Assembly: GCA_031422195.1 (NCBI GenBank) | Contig: JANOPZ010000043.1 | Span: 10,626 to 74,625, forward strand | From: JALOTE01 sp031422195 | GTDB taxonomy: Bacteria; Pseudomonadota; Alphaproteobacteria; Rhizobiales; Rhizobiaceae | Direction of reading: 5' to 3' | DNA: 64,000 bases | Shown: piece after piece, positions 25,819-35,488 of the stretch | How the letters are laid out: each line of letters begins with the position of its first letter | Position numbering within the stretch: position 1 is the first letter of the stretch | Program-made: the position numbers and the translations under genes | The notes under the pieces: generated by a model | Seen by the model: the letters and a program-made list of their open reading frames with translations, nothing else | Database searches by the model: none | Told to the model about the DNA's origin: nothing

Positions 25819-28512
25819 TTAAGCCGCCAAATCACGCAGAACCGTCTGCAAAATGCCGCCATGCCGCATGTATTCTAGCTCGTCGAGTGTATCGATACGG
25901 CAGATTACCGGCACTTCGCTCACCTCGCCGGTTGCGCTGGTGATTTTAACCACGGTTTTCTGGCGCGGCTTAACATCAGCCAATCCGGTTATTTCCACAA
26001 TCTCATCACCGGTCAGGCCAAGTGTTTTCCAAGTTGTGCCGTCTTCAAATACGAACGGAATAATACCCATGCCCACGAGATTTGAGCGGTGGATGCGCTC
26101 ATAGCTTTGTGCAATCACGGCCTTTACACCTAGCAAATTGGTGCCTTTTGCCGCCCAGTCACGTGATGAGCCATTGCCGTATTCAAGGCCGGCAAACACC
26201 ACCAGCGGCACGCCTTCTGATTTATACTGCATGGCCGCATCATAGATCGGCATTTCAGTTTTCGATGGGTAGTGAATGGTGAAACCACCTTCGCGCCCGT
26301 TTTCACCCAGCATGAAATTGCGGATGCGGATATTGGCAAATGTGCCGCGCATCATCACTTCATGGTTGCCGCGCCGTGTGCCATATTGGTTAAAATCCAG
26401 CGCCGCTACGCCATTGGCCATTAAATAAGCACCCGCTGGCGATGCTGCTTTGATTGAGCCGGCCGGTGAAATATGGTCGGTGGTGATTTTATCGCCAAGC
26501 AACGCCATGACGCGCGCGCCTTTAATGTCTGCAATCACGCCTTTTTTAGCAGCCATCCCCACAAAGTAAGGCGGGTTCTGCACATAGGTCGATTGGTCGT
26601 CCCATGCATAAGTCTCGCCCTCCGGAATCTGCACCGCCTGCCAATAGGCGTCACCCTTAAACACTTCGGCATAACGCTTCTCAAACAGCTCGCGTGTGAC
26701 ATATTTCTGAATGAATTCTTGAATCTCATGGTTGGTCGGCCAGATGTCTTTGAGAAACACATCCTTGCCGTCAGTGCCTTGGCCGAGCGGCTCAGTCGTC
26801 AAATCGATCTGCGTTGAACCGGCCAGCGCATAGGCCACCACCAAGGGCGGCGAAGCCAGATAATTTGCCTGAACATCCGGTGAAATGCGGCCCTCAAAAT
26901 TGCGGTTGCCAGATAAAACGCCTGATACAATCAACCCGCGCTCATTGATGGTTTTCGAAATTTCAGGGTTAAGCGGGCCGGAATTACCGATACAAGTGGT
27001 GCAACCAAAACCAACCAAGTTAAACCCGATCTGGTCGAGTTCTTTTTGCAAGCCCGATTTTTCAAGATACTCGCCAACGACCTGGCTTCCCGGCGCTAAA
27101 GACGTTTTCACCCACGGCTTTTGTTTGAGGCCCAACCGGTTGGCATTACGCGCCAATAGGCCTGCGCCAATCAACACTGAGGGGTTGGAAGTGTTGGTGC
27201 AAGAGGTAATTGCGGCAATGGCAACATCGCCATGGCCCAAATCAAAGTCGCGGCCTTCAACAGCATAACGATTGCCAAGTTCGGCGGGCAGTTTTTTATA
27301 TTCTTTTTCCATTGCTTCGGCAAAACCGGCTGCAATGTTTTCCAAAGCAACGCGCCCCTCAGGGCGTTTTGGCCCGGCCATCGATGGCACAACCGAATTC
27401 AAATCCAGCTCCAAAGTATCGGTGAACACAGGATCTGCACTCTCAATCGTCCGCCACATGCCTTGCACTTTGGAATAGGCTTCAACGAGCGCAATACGGT
27501 CCTTAGCACGGCCGGACATGTTCAAATAATTGATGGTTTCTTTATCGACCGGGAAGAACCCGCACGTTGCGCCATATTCAGGGCCCATATTGCCGATGGT
27601 AGCGCGGTCAGCCAAAGTCATGTTTTCAAGGCCGGGACCGAAGAACTCAACGAATTTATTCACCACACCTTTTTTGCGCAGCATCTGCACCACCAGCAAA
27701 ACCAAATCGGTGGCTGTAACACCCTCTTTCAATTTGCCGGTTAACTTAAAGCCAATGACTTCAGGGATCAGCATCGATACCGGCTGTCCAAGCATGGCGG
27801 CTTCAGCTTCGATGCCGCCAACACCCCAACCCAGCACACCCAAACCATTGATCATGGTGGTATGGCTGTCTGTTCCCACACACGTATCAGGGTAAGCGAA
27901 GGTCTCGCCATCGTCGTCCTTGGTCCAAACGGTTTGGCCGAGATATTCCAAGTTAACCTGATGGCAAATACCAGTGCCGGGGGGAACAACGCGGAAATTG
28001 TTAAACGCCTGCTGGCCCCATTTCAGGAACCGATAGCGCTCGCCGTTACGCTGATATTCAAGCTCGACATTGCGCGCAAAAGCCTGCGGTGTGCCAAACT
28101 CATCGACAATGACCGAATGGTCGATCACCAGATCAACCGGAACCAAAGGGTTGATTTTCTGCGGGTCACCGCCAAGGTTTTTCATTGCGTCGCGCATTGC
28201 CGCCAAATCAACGACGGCTGGAACGCCGGTAAAATCCTGCATCAAAACACGGGCGGGACGGTAGGCGATTTCTTTTTGTGCCAAACCTTTATCAACCATC
28301 CAAGCAGCCATGGCTTCAATATCAGCTTTCAAAACGGTACGTCCGTCTTCAAATCGCAATAAATTTTCAAGAAGGACCTTCATAGAATAAGGCAGGCGCG
28401 CAATTCCGGTCAGGCCATTTTGTTCAGCCAAAGCCAACGAAAAAATCGTATAGGTTTTTGCACCGACGGTGAGCGAAGTACGGCATTTGAAGCTGTCGAG
28501 GGATTGCGTCAC
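25819..28512 (-). CDS. acnA: aconitate hydratase A
   Basis: An 897-residue aconitase of the AcnA/IRP1 type with the 4Fe-4S cysteine motifs SCTNTSNPS and CTTCIGNSG, the TDSHTTMINGLG segment, and the C-terminal swivel domain (EYGNGSSRDWAAKG). It isomerises citrate and isocitrate in the TCA cycle. Translation starts at GTG 28512. It is divergent from ccmA, an arrangement common in rhizobia. Confidence 0.97.
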   Translation of the reverse strand: MTQSLDSFKCRTSLTVGAKTYTIFSLALAEQNGLTGIARLPYSMKVLLENLLRFEDGRTVLKADIEAMAAWMVDKGLAQKEIAYRPARVLMQDFTGVPAVVDLAAMRDAMKNLGGDPQKINPLVPVDLVIDHSVIVDEFGTPQAFARNVELEYQRNGERYRFLKWGQQAFNNFRVVPPGTGICHQVNLEYLGQTVWTKDDDGETFAYPDTCVGTDSHTTMINGLGVLGWGVGGIEAEAAMLGQPVSMLIPEVIGFKLTGKLKEGVTATDLVLLVVQMLRKKGVVNKFVEFFGPGLENMTLADRATIGNMGPEYGATCGFFPVDKETINYLNMSGRAKDRIALVEAYSKVQGMWRTIESADPVFTDTLELDLNSVVPSMAGPKRPEGRVALENIAAGFAEAMEKEYKKLPAELGNRYAVEGRDFDLGHGDVAIAAITSCTNTSNPSVLIGAGLLARNANRLGLKQKPWVKTSLAPGSQVVGEYLEKSGLQKELDQIGFNLVGFGCTTCIGNSGPLNPEISKTINERGLIVSGVLSGNRNFEGRISPDVQANYLASPPLVVAYALAGSTQIDLTTEPLGQGTDGKDVFLKDIWPTNHEIQEFIQKYVTRELFEKRYAEVFKGDAYWQAVQIPEGETYAWDDQSTYVQNPPYFVGMAAKKGVIADIKGARVMALLGDKITTDHISPAGSIKAASPAGAYLMANGVAALDFNQYGTRRGNHEVMMRGTFANIRIRNFMLGENGREGGFTIHYPSKTEMPIYDAAMQYKSEGVPLVVFAGLEYGNGSSRDWAAKGTNLLGVKAVIAQSYERIHRSNLVGMGIIPFVFEDGTTWKTLGLTGDEIVEITGLADVKPRQKTVVKITSATGEVSEVPVICRIDTLDELEYMRHGGILQTVLRDLAA

Positions 28513-28652
28513 GTGGTAATCCTATCTTTAGAACTGCTAGAGGGCTTCGGGTTGATTGTTGCTTAAGCCAATGGTGCACTAATTTCCAGATGGTAATACC
28601 GCATCCTTGAGTTAAACATATTGAGAATTCTGATTGGTGGACCAAGGCTGTT

Positions 28653-29237
28653 TTGTTTAACATCTCACTCATTACAGAAAAATTAGCGGCCAGCCGTGGC
28701 GGCTTTGCCTTGTTTGAAAATCTGTCATTTGAACTTTATAGCGGCCAAGCCTTGCGCATAACCGGCCCCAACGGTTCCGGCAAAACAACATTACTGCGCT
28801 GTTTGGCCGGTTTGGTGCGGTCAGATAGCGGAAGCATGTCCAAACTGGACGAAAATCAACTGCACTATCTCGGTCATCTCAATGCAATGAAACCGCAATT
28901 AACGTTGGCTGAAAATTTGAACTTTTGGGCCAAAATGCAAAATGGCGGGGATATAAATTCTGCCGTTCGATCTCTCAACCTGAGCCGCCTGATCAATTTA
29001 CCGTTCAGCGTTTTATCGTCAGGTCAAAAGCGCCGTGTGGCGATCGCACGTCTGTTACTATCACCCCGGCCAATTTGGTTGCTTGATGAACCCACAGTTG
29101 GTTTGGATTCAGGATCGATTGCAATTGTTGAAACCGTGCTCGAGCACCATTTGGCCCAAGGCGGCATTGTCATTGCGGCGACCCATACGCCTCTTGGCAA
29201 AGACAATTGGCAAACCCTTGAATTGCAAACACCATGA
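28653..29237 (+). CDS. ccmA: haem exporter ATP-binding subunit CcmA
   Basis: A 194-residue ABC ATPase with Walker A GPNGSGKTT, signature LSSGQKRRVAIARL, Walker B IWLLDEPTVGLD and H-loop AATHTPLG. With CcmB and CcmC it drives release of holo-CcmE during cytochrome c maturation in the periplasm. TTG at 28653 is taken as the start because AAGG lies 5 nt upstream and the protein then has normal length. The next gene overlaps by 4 nt. Confidence 0.92.
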   Translation: MFNISLITEKLAASRGGFALFENLSFELYSGQALRITGPNGSGKTTLLRCLAGLVRSDSGSMSKLDENQLHYLGHLNAMKPQLTLAENLNFWAKMQNGGDINSAVRSLNLSRLINLPFSVLSSGQKRRVAIARLLLSPRPIWLLDEPTVGLDSGSIAIVETVLEHHLAQGGIVIAATHTPLGKDNWQTLELQTP

Positions 29238-29902
29238 TGGCCGCGCTTTACCTTCGCGATGTGCGCCTCGGGTTTCGCGCCGGTGGCGGTGCAATGATTG
29301 CAGTTTTGTTTTTTATGAGCGTCATCATTATGATGCCGTTCGCCGTCGGACCTGATTTGAAGTTACTCGCCCGCCTCGGCCCGGCGTTTTTATGGGTCGG
29401 CGCTTTGCTCGCCAGCCTCTTGGGGTTAGAACGCCTCTTTCAAGCTGACCGCGAAGACGGCAGTCTCGATCATTTGCGCCTTAATGCAGATTTGCCGGAA
29501 CTGGCATTGGTCGTGTTCATCAAATGCTTAGCCCATTGGACGGTAACTGGCCTTCCCTTGGTTTTGGCCACACCATTATTCGGTTTGTTCTTGAACATGG
29601 AGCCAATCTCAGTTTTAGCGGCTATGGCAACCCTGGCCATTGGCACACCTGCGATAGCCTTTATTGGCGCAGTCGGTGCAGCTGCTGGCGTGACACTGGC
29701 GCGCGGCGGTCTTTTGGTCGCAGTCATTGTGCTGCCGGTCATTGTACCGGTTTTAATTTTTGGCGTGTCGGCAGCCAATGCAGTGGTCGATCCGTCGCAG
29801 CCCTTTTTGCCACCCTTTGCTCTATTATCGGCTCTCTGTCTGTTTTTTGCAGTAACCGGCCCTTTTGCTGCCGCACTCTTTCTTAAGGGGCTTGATGAAT
29901 AA
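29234..29902 (+). CDS. ccmB: haem exporter membrane subunit CcmB
   Basis: This 222-residue, six-helix membrane protein has the family motifs LGLERLFQADREDGSLD and LVFIKCLAHW. It is the permease partner of CcmA in the CcmABCD complex. It overlaps ccmA by 4 nt (ATGA) and is followed by ccmC, whose start overlaps its stop. Confidence 0.93.
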   Translation: MMAALYLRDVRLGFRAGGGAMIAVLFFMSVIIMMPFAVGPDLKLLARLGPAFLWVGALLASLLGLERLFQADREDGSLDHLRLNADLPELALVVFIKCLAHWTVTGLPLVLATPLFGLFLNMEPISVLAAMATLAIGTPAIAFIGAVGAAAGVTLARGGLLVAVIVLPVIVPVLIFGVSAANAVVDPSQPFLPPFALLSALCLFFAVTGPFAAALFLKGLDE

Positions 29903-30722
29903 TGCTGCGAGACTTTTACCGAGGCATAAAAGCATGAGCGACGTTTCAGTTTCAAGCGGGCCAGTTTCAGGCGGGCCAGTTTCCGGTGGTTTTGCCGCTT
30001 ACGCCAATCCGGCCCGATTTATGCGGTTATCAACGGTGTTGGTGCCGTTGTTTGCCGTTCCGGCTGCAGCATTGATTGCCTACGGATTGTGGCTTTCATT
30101 CACGGCACCAGCTGATTATCAGCAAGGTGAGACGGTGCGCATCATGTTCATCCATGTGCCGTTCGCGTGGCTGGCCATGATGACCTATTCGATTATGACC
30201 GTTGCGGCGTTGGGCACTTTGGTATGGCGTCACCCGCTGGCAGATGTTGCCGGTAAAGCCGCTTTGCCAATCGGTGCTGCTTTCACCGCACTTTGCCTCA
30301 TAACGGGCGCGCTTTGGGGCCGCCCGACGTGGGGTACTTATTGGGTATGGGATGCGCGCCTGACCTCCGTTTTGGTTTTGCTGTTTATTTATTTGGGCCT
30401 GATCGCCGTTCACCGTGCCATTGAAGATAAAGGGCTTGCGGCCCGTGCGGCAGCGATCGTAACGCTTGTTGGCTCGATTAATTTGCCGATCATCAAATAT
30501 TCCGTTGAATGGTGGAATACGCTGCATCAGCCCGCCAGTATTTCAAGCTTGAAACGCCTCGCCAATCCGGCACTGCCGCCTGAATATCTCTGGCCGCTGT
30601 TCACGCTGGCGCTCGGTTTAACATTATTGTTTTTTGCGCTTCATTTAACGGCGATGCGCGCTGAAATTTGGGCGCGCAAAGCTGATGGTATTGCGCGCCG
30701 CATGGCACGACAGGCAGGCTGA
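29895..30722 (+). CDS. ccmC: haem-handling protein CcmC
   Basis: A 275-residue CcmC/CycZ protein with six membrane helices and the WWD-type haem-binding signature WGRPTWGTYWVWDARLT flanked by conserved histidines (FIHVPFAW, WWNTLHQP). It attaches haem to CcmE. The ATG at 29895 has AAGGGG at 5-nt spacing and overlaps ccmB; an alternative ATG at 29934 would remove 13 residues. The leader carries a short repeated GPVSGG motif, absent from typical CcmC and probably unstructured. Confidence 0.93.
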   Translation: MNNAARLLPRHKSMSDVSVSSGPVSGGPVSGGFAAYANPARFMRLSTVLVPLFAVPAAALIAYGLWLSFTAPADYQQGETVRIMFIHVPFAWLAMMTYSIMTVAALGTLVWRHPLADVAGKAALPIGAAFTALCLITGALWGRPTWGTYWVWDARLTSVLVLLFIYLGLIAVHRAIEDKGLAARAAAIVTLVGSINLPIIKYSVEWWNTLHQPASISSLKRLANPALPPEYLWPLFTLALGLTLLFFALHLTAMRAEIWARKADGIARRMARQAG

Positions 30723-30725
30723 GAC

Positions 30726-30857
30726 ATGGATCAGACCTATTTTGTAACCGCATCTTACGCTGTGTCAGCGCTCGTCGTTGGGGCACTCATCGTGTGGATC
30801 TTTTTGTCCGCCAGAAACGCACGGGCGATCGTTGATCGTTTGGACAAAAACAAATGA
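30726..30857 (+). CDS. ccmD: haem exporter protein CcmD
   Basis: A 43-codon gene encoding MDQTYFVTASYAVSALVVGA followed by more hydrophobic residues and a basic tail ending in RLDKNK. A single membrane helix followed by a charged cytoplasmic tail is the CcmD architecture. It lies 3 nt after ccmC, and its stop overlaps the ccmG start (ATGA), which fixes its place in the operon. CcmD is needed for release of holo-CcmE from CcmABC. Confidence 0.9.
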   Translation: MDQTYFVTASYAVSALVVGALIVWIFLSARNARAIVDRLDKNK

Positions 30858-31417
30858 GTGAGGCGCCTTCGCCAAAGGCATCCGCTCATTCAAGACTTCT
30901 TGTGTTTTTGCCAGCCCTCGCTTTTGTCGCAATTGCCCTAGTGGCACTGATGCAACTGCTGTCTGGCCGCGATTTGGCGGCTGTGCCGTCGGCACTGCTT
31001 GGCAAGCCTGCACCGGTTATGGCGCTTGGCACTTTGCAAGAACTGCCACCCTTTTTGCTTTCAAAAGATAAGCCAACAATCGTCAATGTCTGGGCCTCAT
31101 GGTGTGCGCCATGTCGCGAAGAAAACGTGTTGCTGATGGAAATCACCAAGGACGAACGTGTTGCAATCGCCGGAATCAATTACAAAGACACCGCTGAAAA
31201 TGCCAAATCTTTTCTGGCTACCCTCGGCAATCCATTCGATAGCATTGGCACTGACCAGGCGGGCCGCGCCGCCATTGAATGGGGTGTTTATGGCGTGCCT
31301 GAAACATTCATTGTTAGGCTCGACGGCACGATTGCTTACAAACATGTCGGCCCGCTGACACCGGAACATCTAAACGGCGCATTCGGTAAAGCGTTGGAAG
31401 CGGCAATCGCTCAATGA
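30854..31417 (+). CDS. ccmG: thiol:disulfide interchange protein CcmG/DsbE
   Basis: A 187-residue periplasmic thioredoxin-like protein anchored by one N-terminal helix (LLVFLPALAFVAIALVALM). The redox site WCAPC has Cys84 and Cys87, and YGVPETFIV carries the cis-Pro loop. It reduces apocytochrome c or CcmH thiols for haem ligation. The start and stop both overlap neighbours by 4 nt (ccmD and the NUDIX gene). ccmE, ccmF and ccmH are not in this window. Confidence 0.93.
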   Translation: MSEAPSPKASAHSRLLVFLPALAFVAIALVALMQLLSGRDLAAVPSALLGKPAPVMALGTLQELPPFLLSKDKPTIVNVWASWCAPCREENVLLMEITKDERVAIAGINYKDTAENAKSFLATLGNPFDSIGTDQAGRAAIEWGVYGVPETFIVRLDGTIAYKHVGPLTPEHLNGAFGKALEAAIAQ

Positions 31418-31950
31418 CAAGCCTCACCCGCAGCTTTTCGCACCGCATTCCTGAAGGCGATGACGTCAGCCGATCCATTTGTGATCATTGCAGCCATGTC
31501 GTTTATGATAATCCAAAAATTGTTGTTGGCTCGGTAGTGTTACACGATGGCAAAGTTCTGCTTTGCAAACGCGCCATTGAGCCGCGCCAAGGGTATTGGA
31601 CCATCCCTGCTGGCTATATGGAACTTGGTGAAACGCCTCAAGAAGGGGCAATACGCGAGGCGCGGGAAGAGGCCAATGCGGCGTTGATTTTGGGCGATCT
31701 CCTCGCAATTTATACCATCAAACATTTGAGCCAAGTGCAGATGATTTACCGCGCTGTTCTGGCGTCACCTGTGTTTTCAGCCGGGCCGGAAAGTCAGGAG
31801 GTTCAATTGTTTTCTTTTAGCGATATCCCCTGGGAGGATATTGCATTTCCGACGGTGCATTGGATGCTGGCAGATATCCAAAAGGTGTTGGCGGGGCAAA
31901 CAGCGTTACCCTTTGGCAACCCTGTTGGGGCTAAAGACCCGGATATTTGA
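31414..31950 (+). CDS. NUDIX hydrolase with N-terminal zinc-ribbon-like motif
   Basis: A 178-residue protein with a CDHCSHVVYDNPK segment (a half zinc ribbon as in ADP-ribose/NADH-type NUDIX proteins) and a full NUDIX box in GYMELGETPQEGAIREAREE. It should hydrolyse a nucleoside diphosphate linked to another moiety; the substrate cannot be assigned. It overlaps ccmG by 4 nt and ends the operon, 10 nt from the convergent heparinase-like gene. Confidence 0.87.
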   Translation: MTSLTRSFSHRIPEGDDVSRSICDHCSHVVYDNPKIVVGSVVLHDGKVLLCKRAIEPRQGYWTIPAGYMELGETPQEGAIREAREEANAALILGDLLAIYTIKHLSQVQMIYRAVLASPVFSAGPESQEVQLFSFSDIPWEDIAFPTVHWMLADIQKVLAGQTALPFGNPVGAKDPDI

Positions 31951-31959
31951 CAGTGTTAC

Positions 31960-33684
31960 TCAAACATACCGGTTGCCAATACCCGTGCGGGACAGTGTCC
32001 AATGCACTTCAGCACGTTCATGACTGGCAAACTCAAGAGTGATTGCTTTAGATTTTTGCGGACCTGAGGTTTTGGCAAAAAAGAAAGTTTCAATCAGCTT
32101 TGGTTGAACGCCTTCCGCGGTAAACGCCCAACTGTCATCACTGTCTGCCATCAACATGAGCTGGCCGGCACCATTGATCAGTACATGAATATCGGGGTGC
32201 AAATGGAACCGTACAGAAACTTTGGCTTGGGTCACTTTTCGTGGGCGCAATGTGCCGGGTAAAAGCCGGTCAACGCCTTTAATCGTACTGCCATCATCCA
32301 TGAGGACGATTTCGCGCTCGTGAATAAAACCATAAGCAGGCCCATAGCCATTATGGGTTGCAATGAAACCTTGAACACCCGCTTTGTCTTTCCGAGCAAC
32401 ACTGACAGCTGAAGGACCGCGCACCAAAGCCGACCCTAAAAGGCGCTGCAACCGCTCATTACCCGTAAAAACCGATGATGACATATCATCCAAGCTTAAT
32501 GTGGAATGCGCCACAGTTTGCCGTGAAATTTGCTGAAAGGCATCAGGTCCTTGAGCATCAACGCCTGTATTGACAATATAACGATGCCTGCCGGACGACA
32601 TTTCAAAGGACAGCGTTCCTGCGTGCGCCATAGCATTTTCGCGGGCCAAAGGCACTTTACCCGTATCGGCAATCACAATGGTTCCGCCCATCATCAGGCG
32701 CTCAAAGCCTGTTTGCGGCAAATGCAACGGCGCGGCCGAGCCTGTATCATTATGGCGCAAAAGGCTTGCCAACCGGTCTGGAACAACGGCGCCGACACCA
32801 TTGAACAACGCCAGTTCGCCATCACTATGGCGGAAAAAGCGCAAGGCCGTAAACATACGGTCAATCGCCGAAATCAGCGGTTGAGGGGGCTCGATAGCCT
32901 CGCTCGCCAGCACCATTCGCAGCGGCACCAAATCGCTTAAAAGTTCAAGCATAATTTCAGGGTTACGCGAGATATGACCACCATCAGCATTAACATCGTG
33001 ATCTAAGTCTTGCGCCAACCGGCGCAAGCTCCGCGCCACACTGGCTTCGCCCAAAGGAAGCGCCAGCTTGGCATAGCAAAGCGCTGCATCTGCCCGCAGC
33101 CGGTTTTCACTGAGCCTGATATTTGATAGCGCTGCTTCAACAAAGCGGACGTGAAAGGAAACAGCCTTTAGGTAGCGCTTGTAAAAGACTTTATCAGCGC
33201 CTTGCAATAAGAGGGTGGAGTGCTGCAACCACGCGATTAAACGCCGAGCTGCCACATCATCTGCCCACACCAATTCAGCATTAAGGCTCTTTTGACACTC
33301 CAGCCATTGCAACAAAAGCGAGCGCGCGTTGGCACCGGCAAGATCAGTGCCGCTGGCCCTTAAATGTCTCAACCATCTAAAAGAGTGCAATTCACGGGAA
33401 AAACGCAAGCTGGGCATTTTAAGCGTAAAAGGGACATGGCCTTCTGTGTATAGATTGCGCCCGGCTAAGGGAAATGAGCCCGAATAAATCTGGTCAGCGA
33501 TATAGGCATCAGCAGGCCGGATATCCGGCATTGCCAAATCAATCCGCGTAAGGGTCCGCGTTCCAAAGCGAATACCAATTTTTGGCAGGCTTCGAAGAGT
33601 ATGGGCCATTGAACGGCCAGCTTTGAAGACGGCAAGACGGGCAATCAAAAATCCTTCCTGCGCTGGCGAGATCGACCGCGGCAT
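31960..33684 (-). CDS. heparinase II/III-family protein
   Basis: A 574-residue protein with an alpha/alpha toroid-like N-terminal half (LHSFRWLRHLRA, then many helical segments) and a C-terminal heparinase II/III beta-sandwich (GTLSFEMSSGRHRYIVNTG, LHPDIHVLING). No signal peptide was recognised. The family includes polysaccharide lyases, but this cytosolic-looking alphaproteobacterial group, next to rsmB, has no proven substrate; a role in cell envelope or exopolysaccharide processing is only a guess. GGAGGGG precedes the ATG. Confidence 0.78.
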   Translation of the reverse strand: MPRSISPAQEGFLIARLAVFKAGRSMAHTLRSLPKIGIRFGTRTLTRIDLAMPDIRPADAYIADQIYSGSFPLAGRNLYTEGHVPFTLKMPSLRFSRELHSFRWLRHLRASGTDLAGANARSLLLQWLECQKSLNAELVWADDVAARRLIAWLQHSTLLLQGADKVFYKRYLKAVSFHVRFVEAALSNIRLSENRLRADAALCYAKLALPLGEASVARSLRRLAQDLDHDVNADGGHISRNPEIMLELLSDLVPLRMVLASEAIEPPQPLISAIDRMFTALRFFRHSDGELALFNGVGAVVPDRLASLLRHNDTGSAAPLHLPQTGFERLMMGGTIVIADTGKVPLARENAMAHAGTLSFEMSSGRHRYIVNTGVDAQGPDAFQQISRQTVAHSTLSLDDMSSSVFTGNERLQRLLGSALVRGPSAVSVARKDKAGVQGFIATHNGYGPAYGFIHEREIVLMDDGSTIKGVDRLLPGTLRPRKVTQAKVSVRFHLHPDIHVLINGAGQLMLMADSDDSWAFTAEGVQPKLIETFFFAKTSGPQKSKAITLEFASHERAEVHWTLSRTGIGNRYV

Positions 33685-33795
33685 GGCCCCTCCAAGACTA
33701 TAACTTAAAAAAAACCTGTGCCATTAGTTTAACGGCAAAAAGACGGAGTGAAAGGGGCTGAGTGCCCATTTCAAAGAATGTTTGGTTCAGCTGTC

Positions 33796-35166
33796 CTAAA
33801 TGGTTTTGCGCAAACGTGCTGCAAAAAACCCATCCATGCCAGCAAAGGCAGGATCACCATGACTAAAAGACAAAGCTGTCGTACGCAAAAAACCATCGGT
33901 ATCTGCATATGAGGCCAACAAAGAGCCATCAATTTGCTCGTCTATGGGCTGTACAATCACATCATTGCGCGTTGCCAGCCAGCGCTTCAGCAAAATTTCG
34001 CCTTCGGCTTTCAGCAAAGAACAGTTTGCATAAACAATAATACCGCCGGGTTTTACCAACCGCATTGCAGCTTCCAACAATTCAAATTGAATACGGAGTA
34101 ATTGCGCCACATCGTCCGTTGTTTTCGTCCACGCCACATCAGGGTGACGGCGCAGGGTCCCCGTGGACGTGCAGGGTGCGTCGATCAGAACACCCTCATA
34201 CAAAATATCGGGTGTATGCTTACGGGCATCTCCAACCACGAGATTTGCTGTCAAATTAAGGCGGTCCATATTTTCGGCAACACGCTTCATCCGGTTTTTA
34301 GAGACATCAAGCGCTGTAACACGGGCTCCGGCCGCAGCCAGTTGTGCCGTTTTTCCGCCGGGTGCAGCGCACATATCCAAAATATGCAAACCTTTAACAT
34401 CGCCAAAAAGTTTGACTGGCAGGGCAGCTGCTGCATCTTGCACCCACCACGCGCCGTCATGAAATCCTTCAAGCTCCGGAACGGGTATTTGGCCATGGGC
34501 AACACGCACGGTGGTGTCGTTTAGGGCAATTCCGCTAAGTTTGTTTGCCCAAAGCGTGGTGTTATCTTTCACCGTAAAATCAAGTGGTGCTTCACTGCGA
34601 TTGGCTCGCAGTATGTCGCGCGCGGACAGATCACCATAATCATCGACGAGCATTTCAAACAACCAGTCAGGCGCTTCAACCGATTTTGCTTTGGCAACCT
34701 CAAACGCAGCATGACCTTCGCGGATTAAGCGGCGCAGTACAGCGTTTACCAAATTGGCATAGCGCTTGGCTTGAGGATCACGATTGACAGCTTCCACCGC
34801 CAAATTAACCGCCGCACTTTCTGGCACGCGCAAAAGCATGATCTGTGCAACCGCAACATGTATAATATGGAGAACATTGCGCGCGTTAACGGGAAGCGGG
34901 TGTTCCAGCAGTGAAAAAATCACTGCATCTATGGTGGCACGAAACCGCAACGCGCTTTTAACGATAGCTAAAGCCAAAGCTCTGTCCCGGGCATTATCAA
35001 GATGACGCCAAGCGGCTGGGCTCGTATCAGACTCAAGCAGGCTGTCGAGGCCAAGGTGATTGTCGACGACAGCGCCAAGCAACGCAGCCGCAGCTTGCCG
35101 TGCAGCAAGACCTTCGACCAAAGACTTGCCTTCACTAAATTTAGGTGCAGAAATTCCACTTTTCAT
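33796..35166 (-). CDS. rsmB: 16S rRNA (cytosine-C5)-methyltransferase RsmB/Sun
   Basis: A 456-residue m5C methyltransferase with an N-terminal NusB-like helical domain (ARQAAAALLGAV, RDRALALAIVKSALR). The catalytic domain has SAM motif DMCAAPGGKTAQLAAAG and two cysteines: DAPCTSTGTLRRHPDVAW, and NCSLLKAEGE. It modifies C967-type positions of 16S rRNA. The ATG at 35166 is chosen from the family N-terminus; the longer frame to 35298 would run into the divergent neighbour. Confidence 0.9.
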   Translation of the reverse strand: MKSGISAPKFSEGKSLVEGLAARQAAAALLGAVVDNHLGLDSLLESDTSPAAWRHLDNARDRALALAIVKSALRFRATIDAVIFSLLEHPLPVNARNVLHIIHVAVAQIMLLRVPESAAVNLAVEAVNRDPQAKRYANLVNAVLRRLIREGHAAFEVAKAKSVEAPDWLFEMLVDDYGDLSARDILRANRSEAPLDFTVKDNTTLWANKLSGIALNDTTVRVAHGQIPVPELEGFHDGAWWVQDAAAALPVKLFGDVKGLHILDMCAAPGGKTAQLAAAGARVTALDVSKNRMKRVAENMDRLNLTANLVVGDARKHTPDILYEGVLIDAPCTSTGTLRRHPDVAWTKTTDDVAQLLRIQFELLEAAMRLVKPGGIIVYANCSLLKAEGEILLKRWLATRNDVIVQPIDEQIDGSLLASYADTDGFLRTTALSFSHGDPAFAGMDGFFAARLRKTI

Positions 35167-35273
35167 ATAGTTTTGGTCACTTAGGTTTGATGTTGAAACG
35201 CAACTGCGCTGCTTTACCGCCTTGCGCAATAAGGCCCCTGCGCCCATATGCCGATCATAACCGGATTTGTCCA

Positions 35274-35480
35274 ATGCGTGAAGAAACGACACTATCACAA
35301 AACCAAACGCGCCAGCCGTTAAGCGATGCTGCCAAGCGTGCGCTCACCGAAGCTGAGGCGCGGCGGGCGGCCATTGATGCGGCGGCGGCGGCTCTTCCCC
35401 GCGAAATCAACGGCCGTGGTGGCTTGGACCCCGCCCGCTTTGGCGATTGGGAAGTAAAAGGCGTGGCAATCGACTTTTGA
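35274..35480 (+). CDS. DUF1674 / SDHAF4-like small protein
   Basis: A 68-residue protein whose C-terminus (GGLDPARFGDWEVKGVAIDF) is the DUF1674 signature, shared with eukaryotic succinate dehydrogenase assembly factor 4. The N-terminal part is Ala/Arg-rich and probably helical. In mitochondria SDHAF4 binds flavinylated SdhA; the bacterial role is inferred only. It is divergent from rsmB and lies 8 nt before the SCO-like gene. The ATG at 35274 is the best start; a longer frame from 35145 is antisense to rsmB. Confidence 0.8.
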   Translation: MREETTLSQNQTRQPLSDAAKRALTEAEARRAAIDAAAAALPREINGRGGLDPARFGDWEVKGVAIDF

Positions 35481-35488
35481 GGTTCAAC

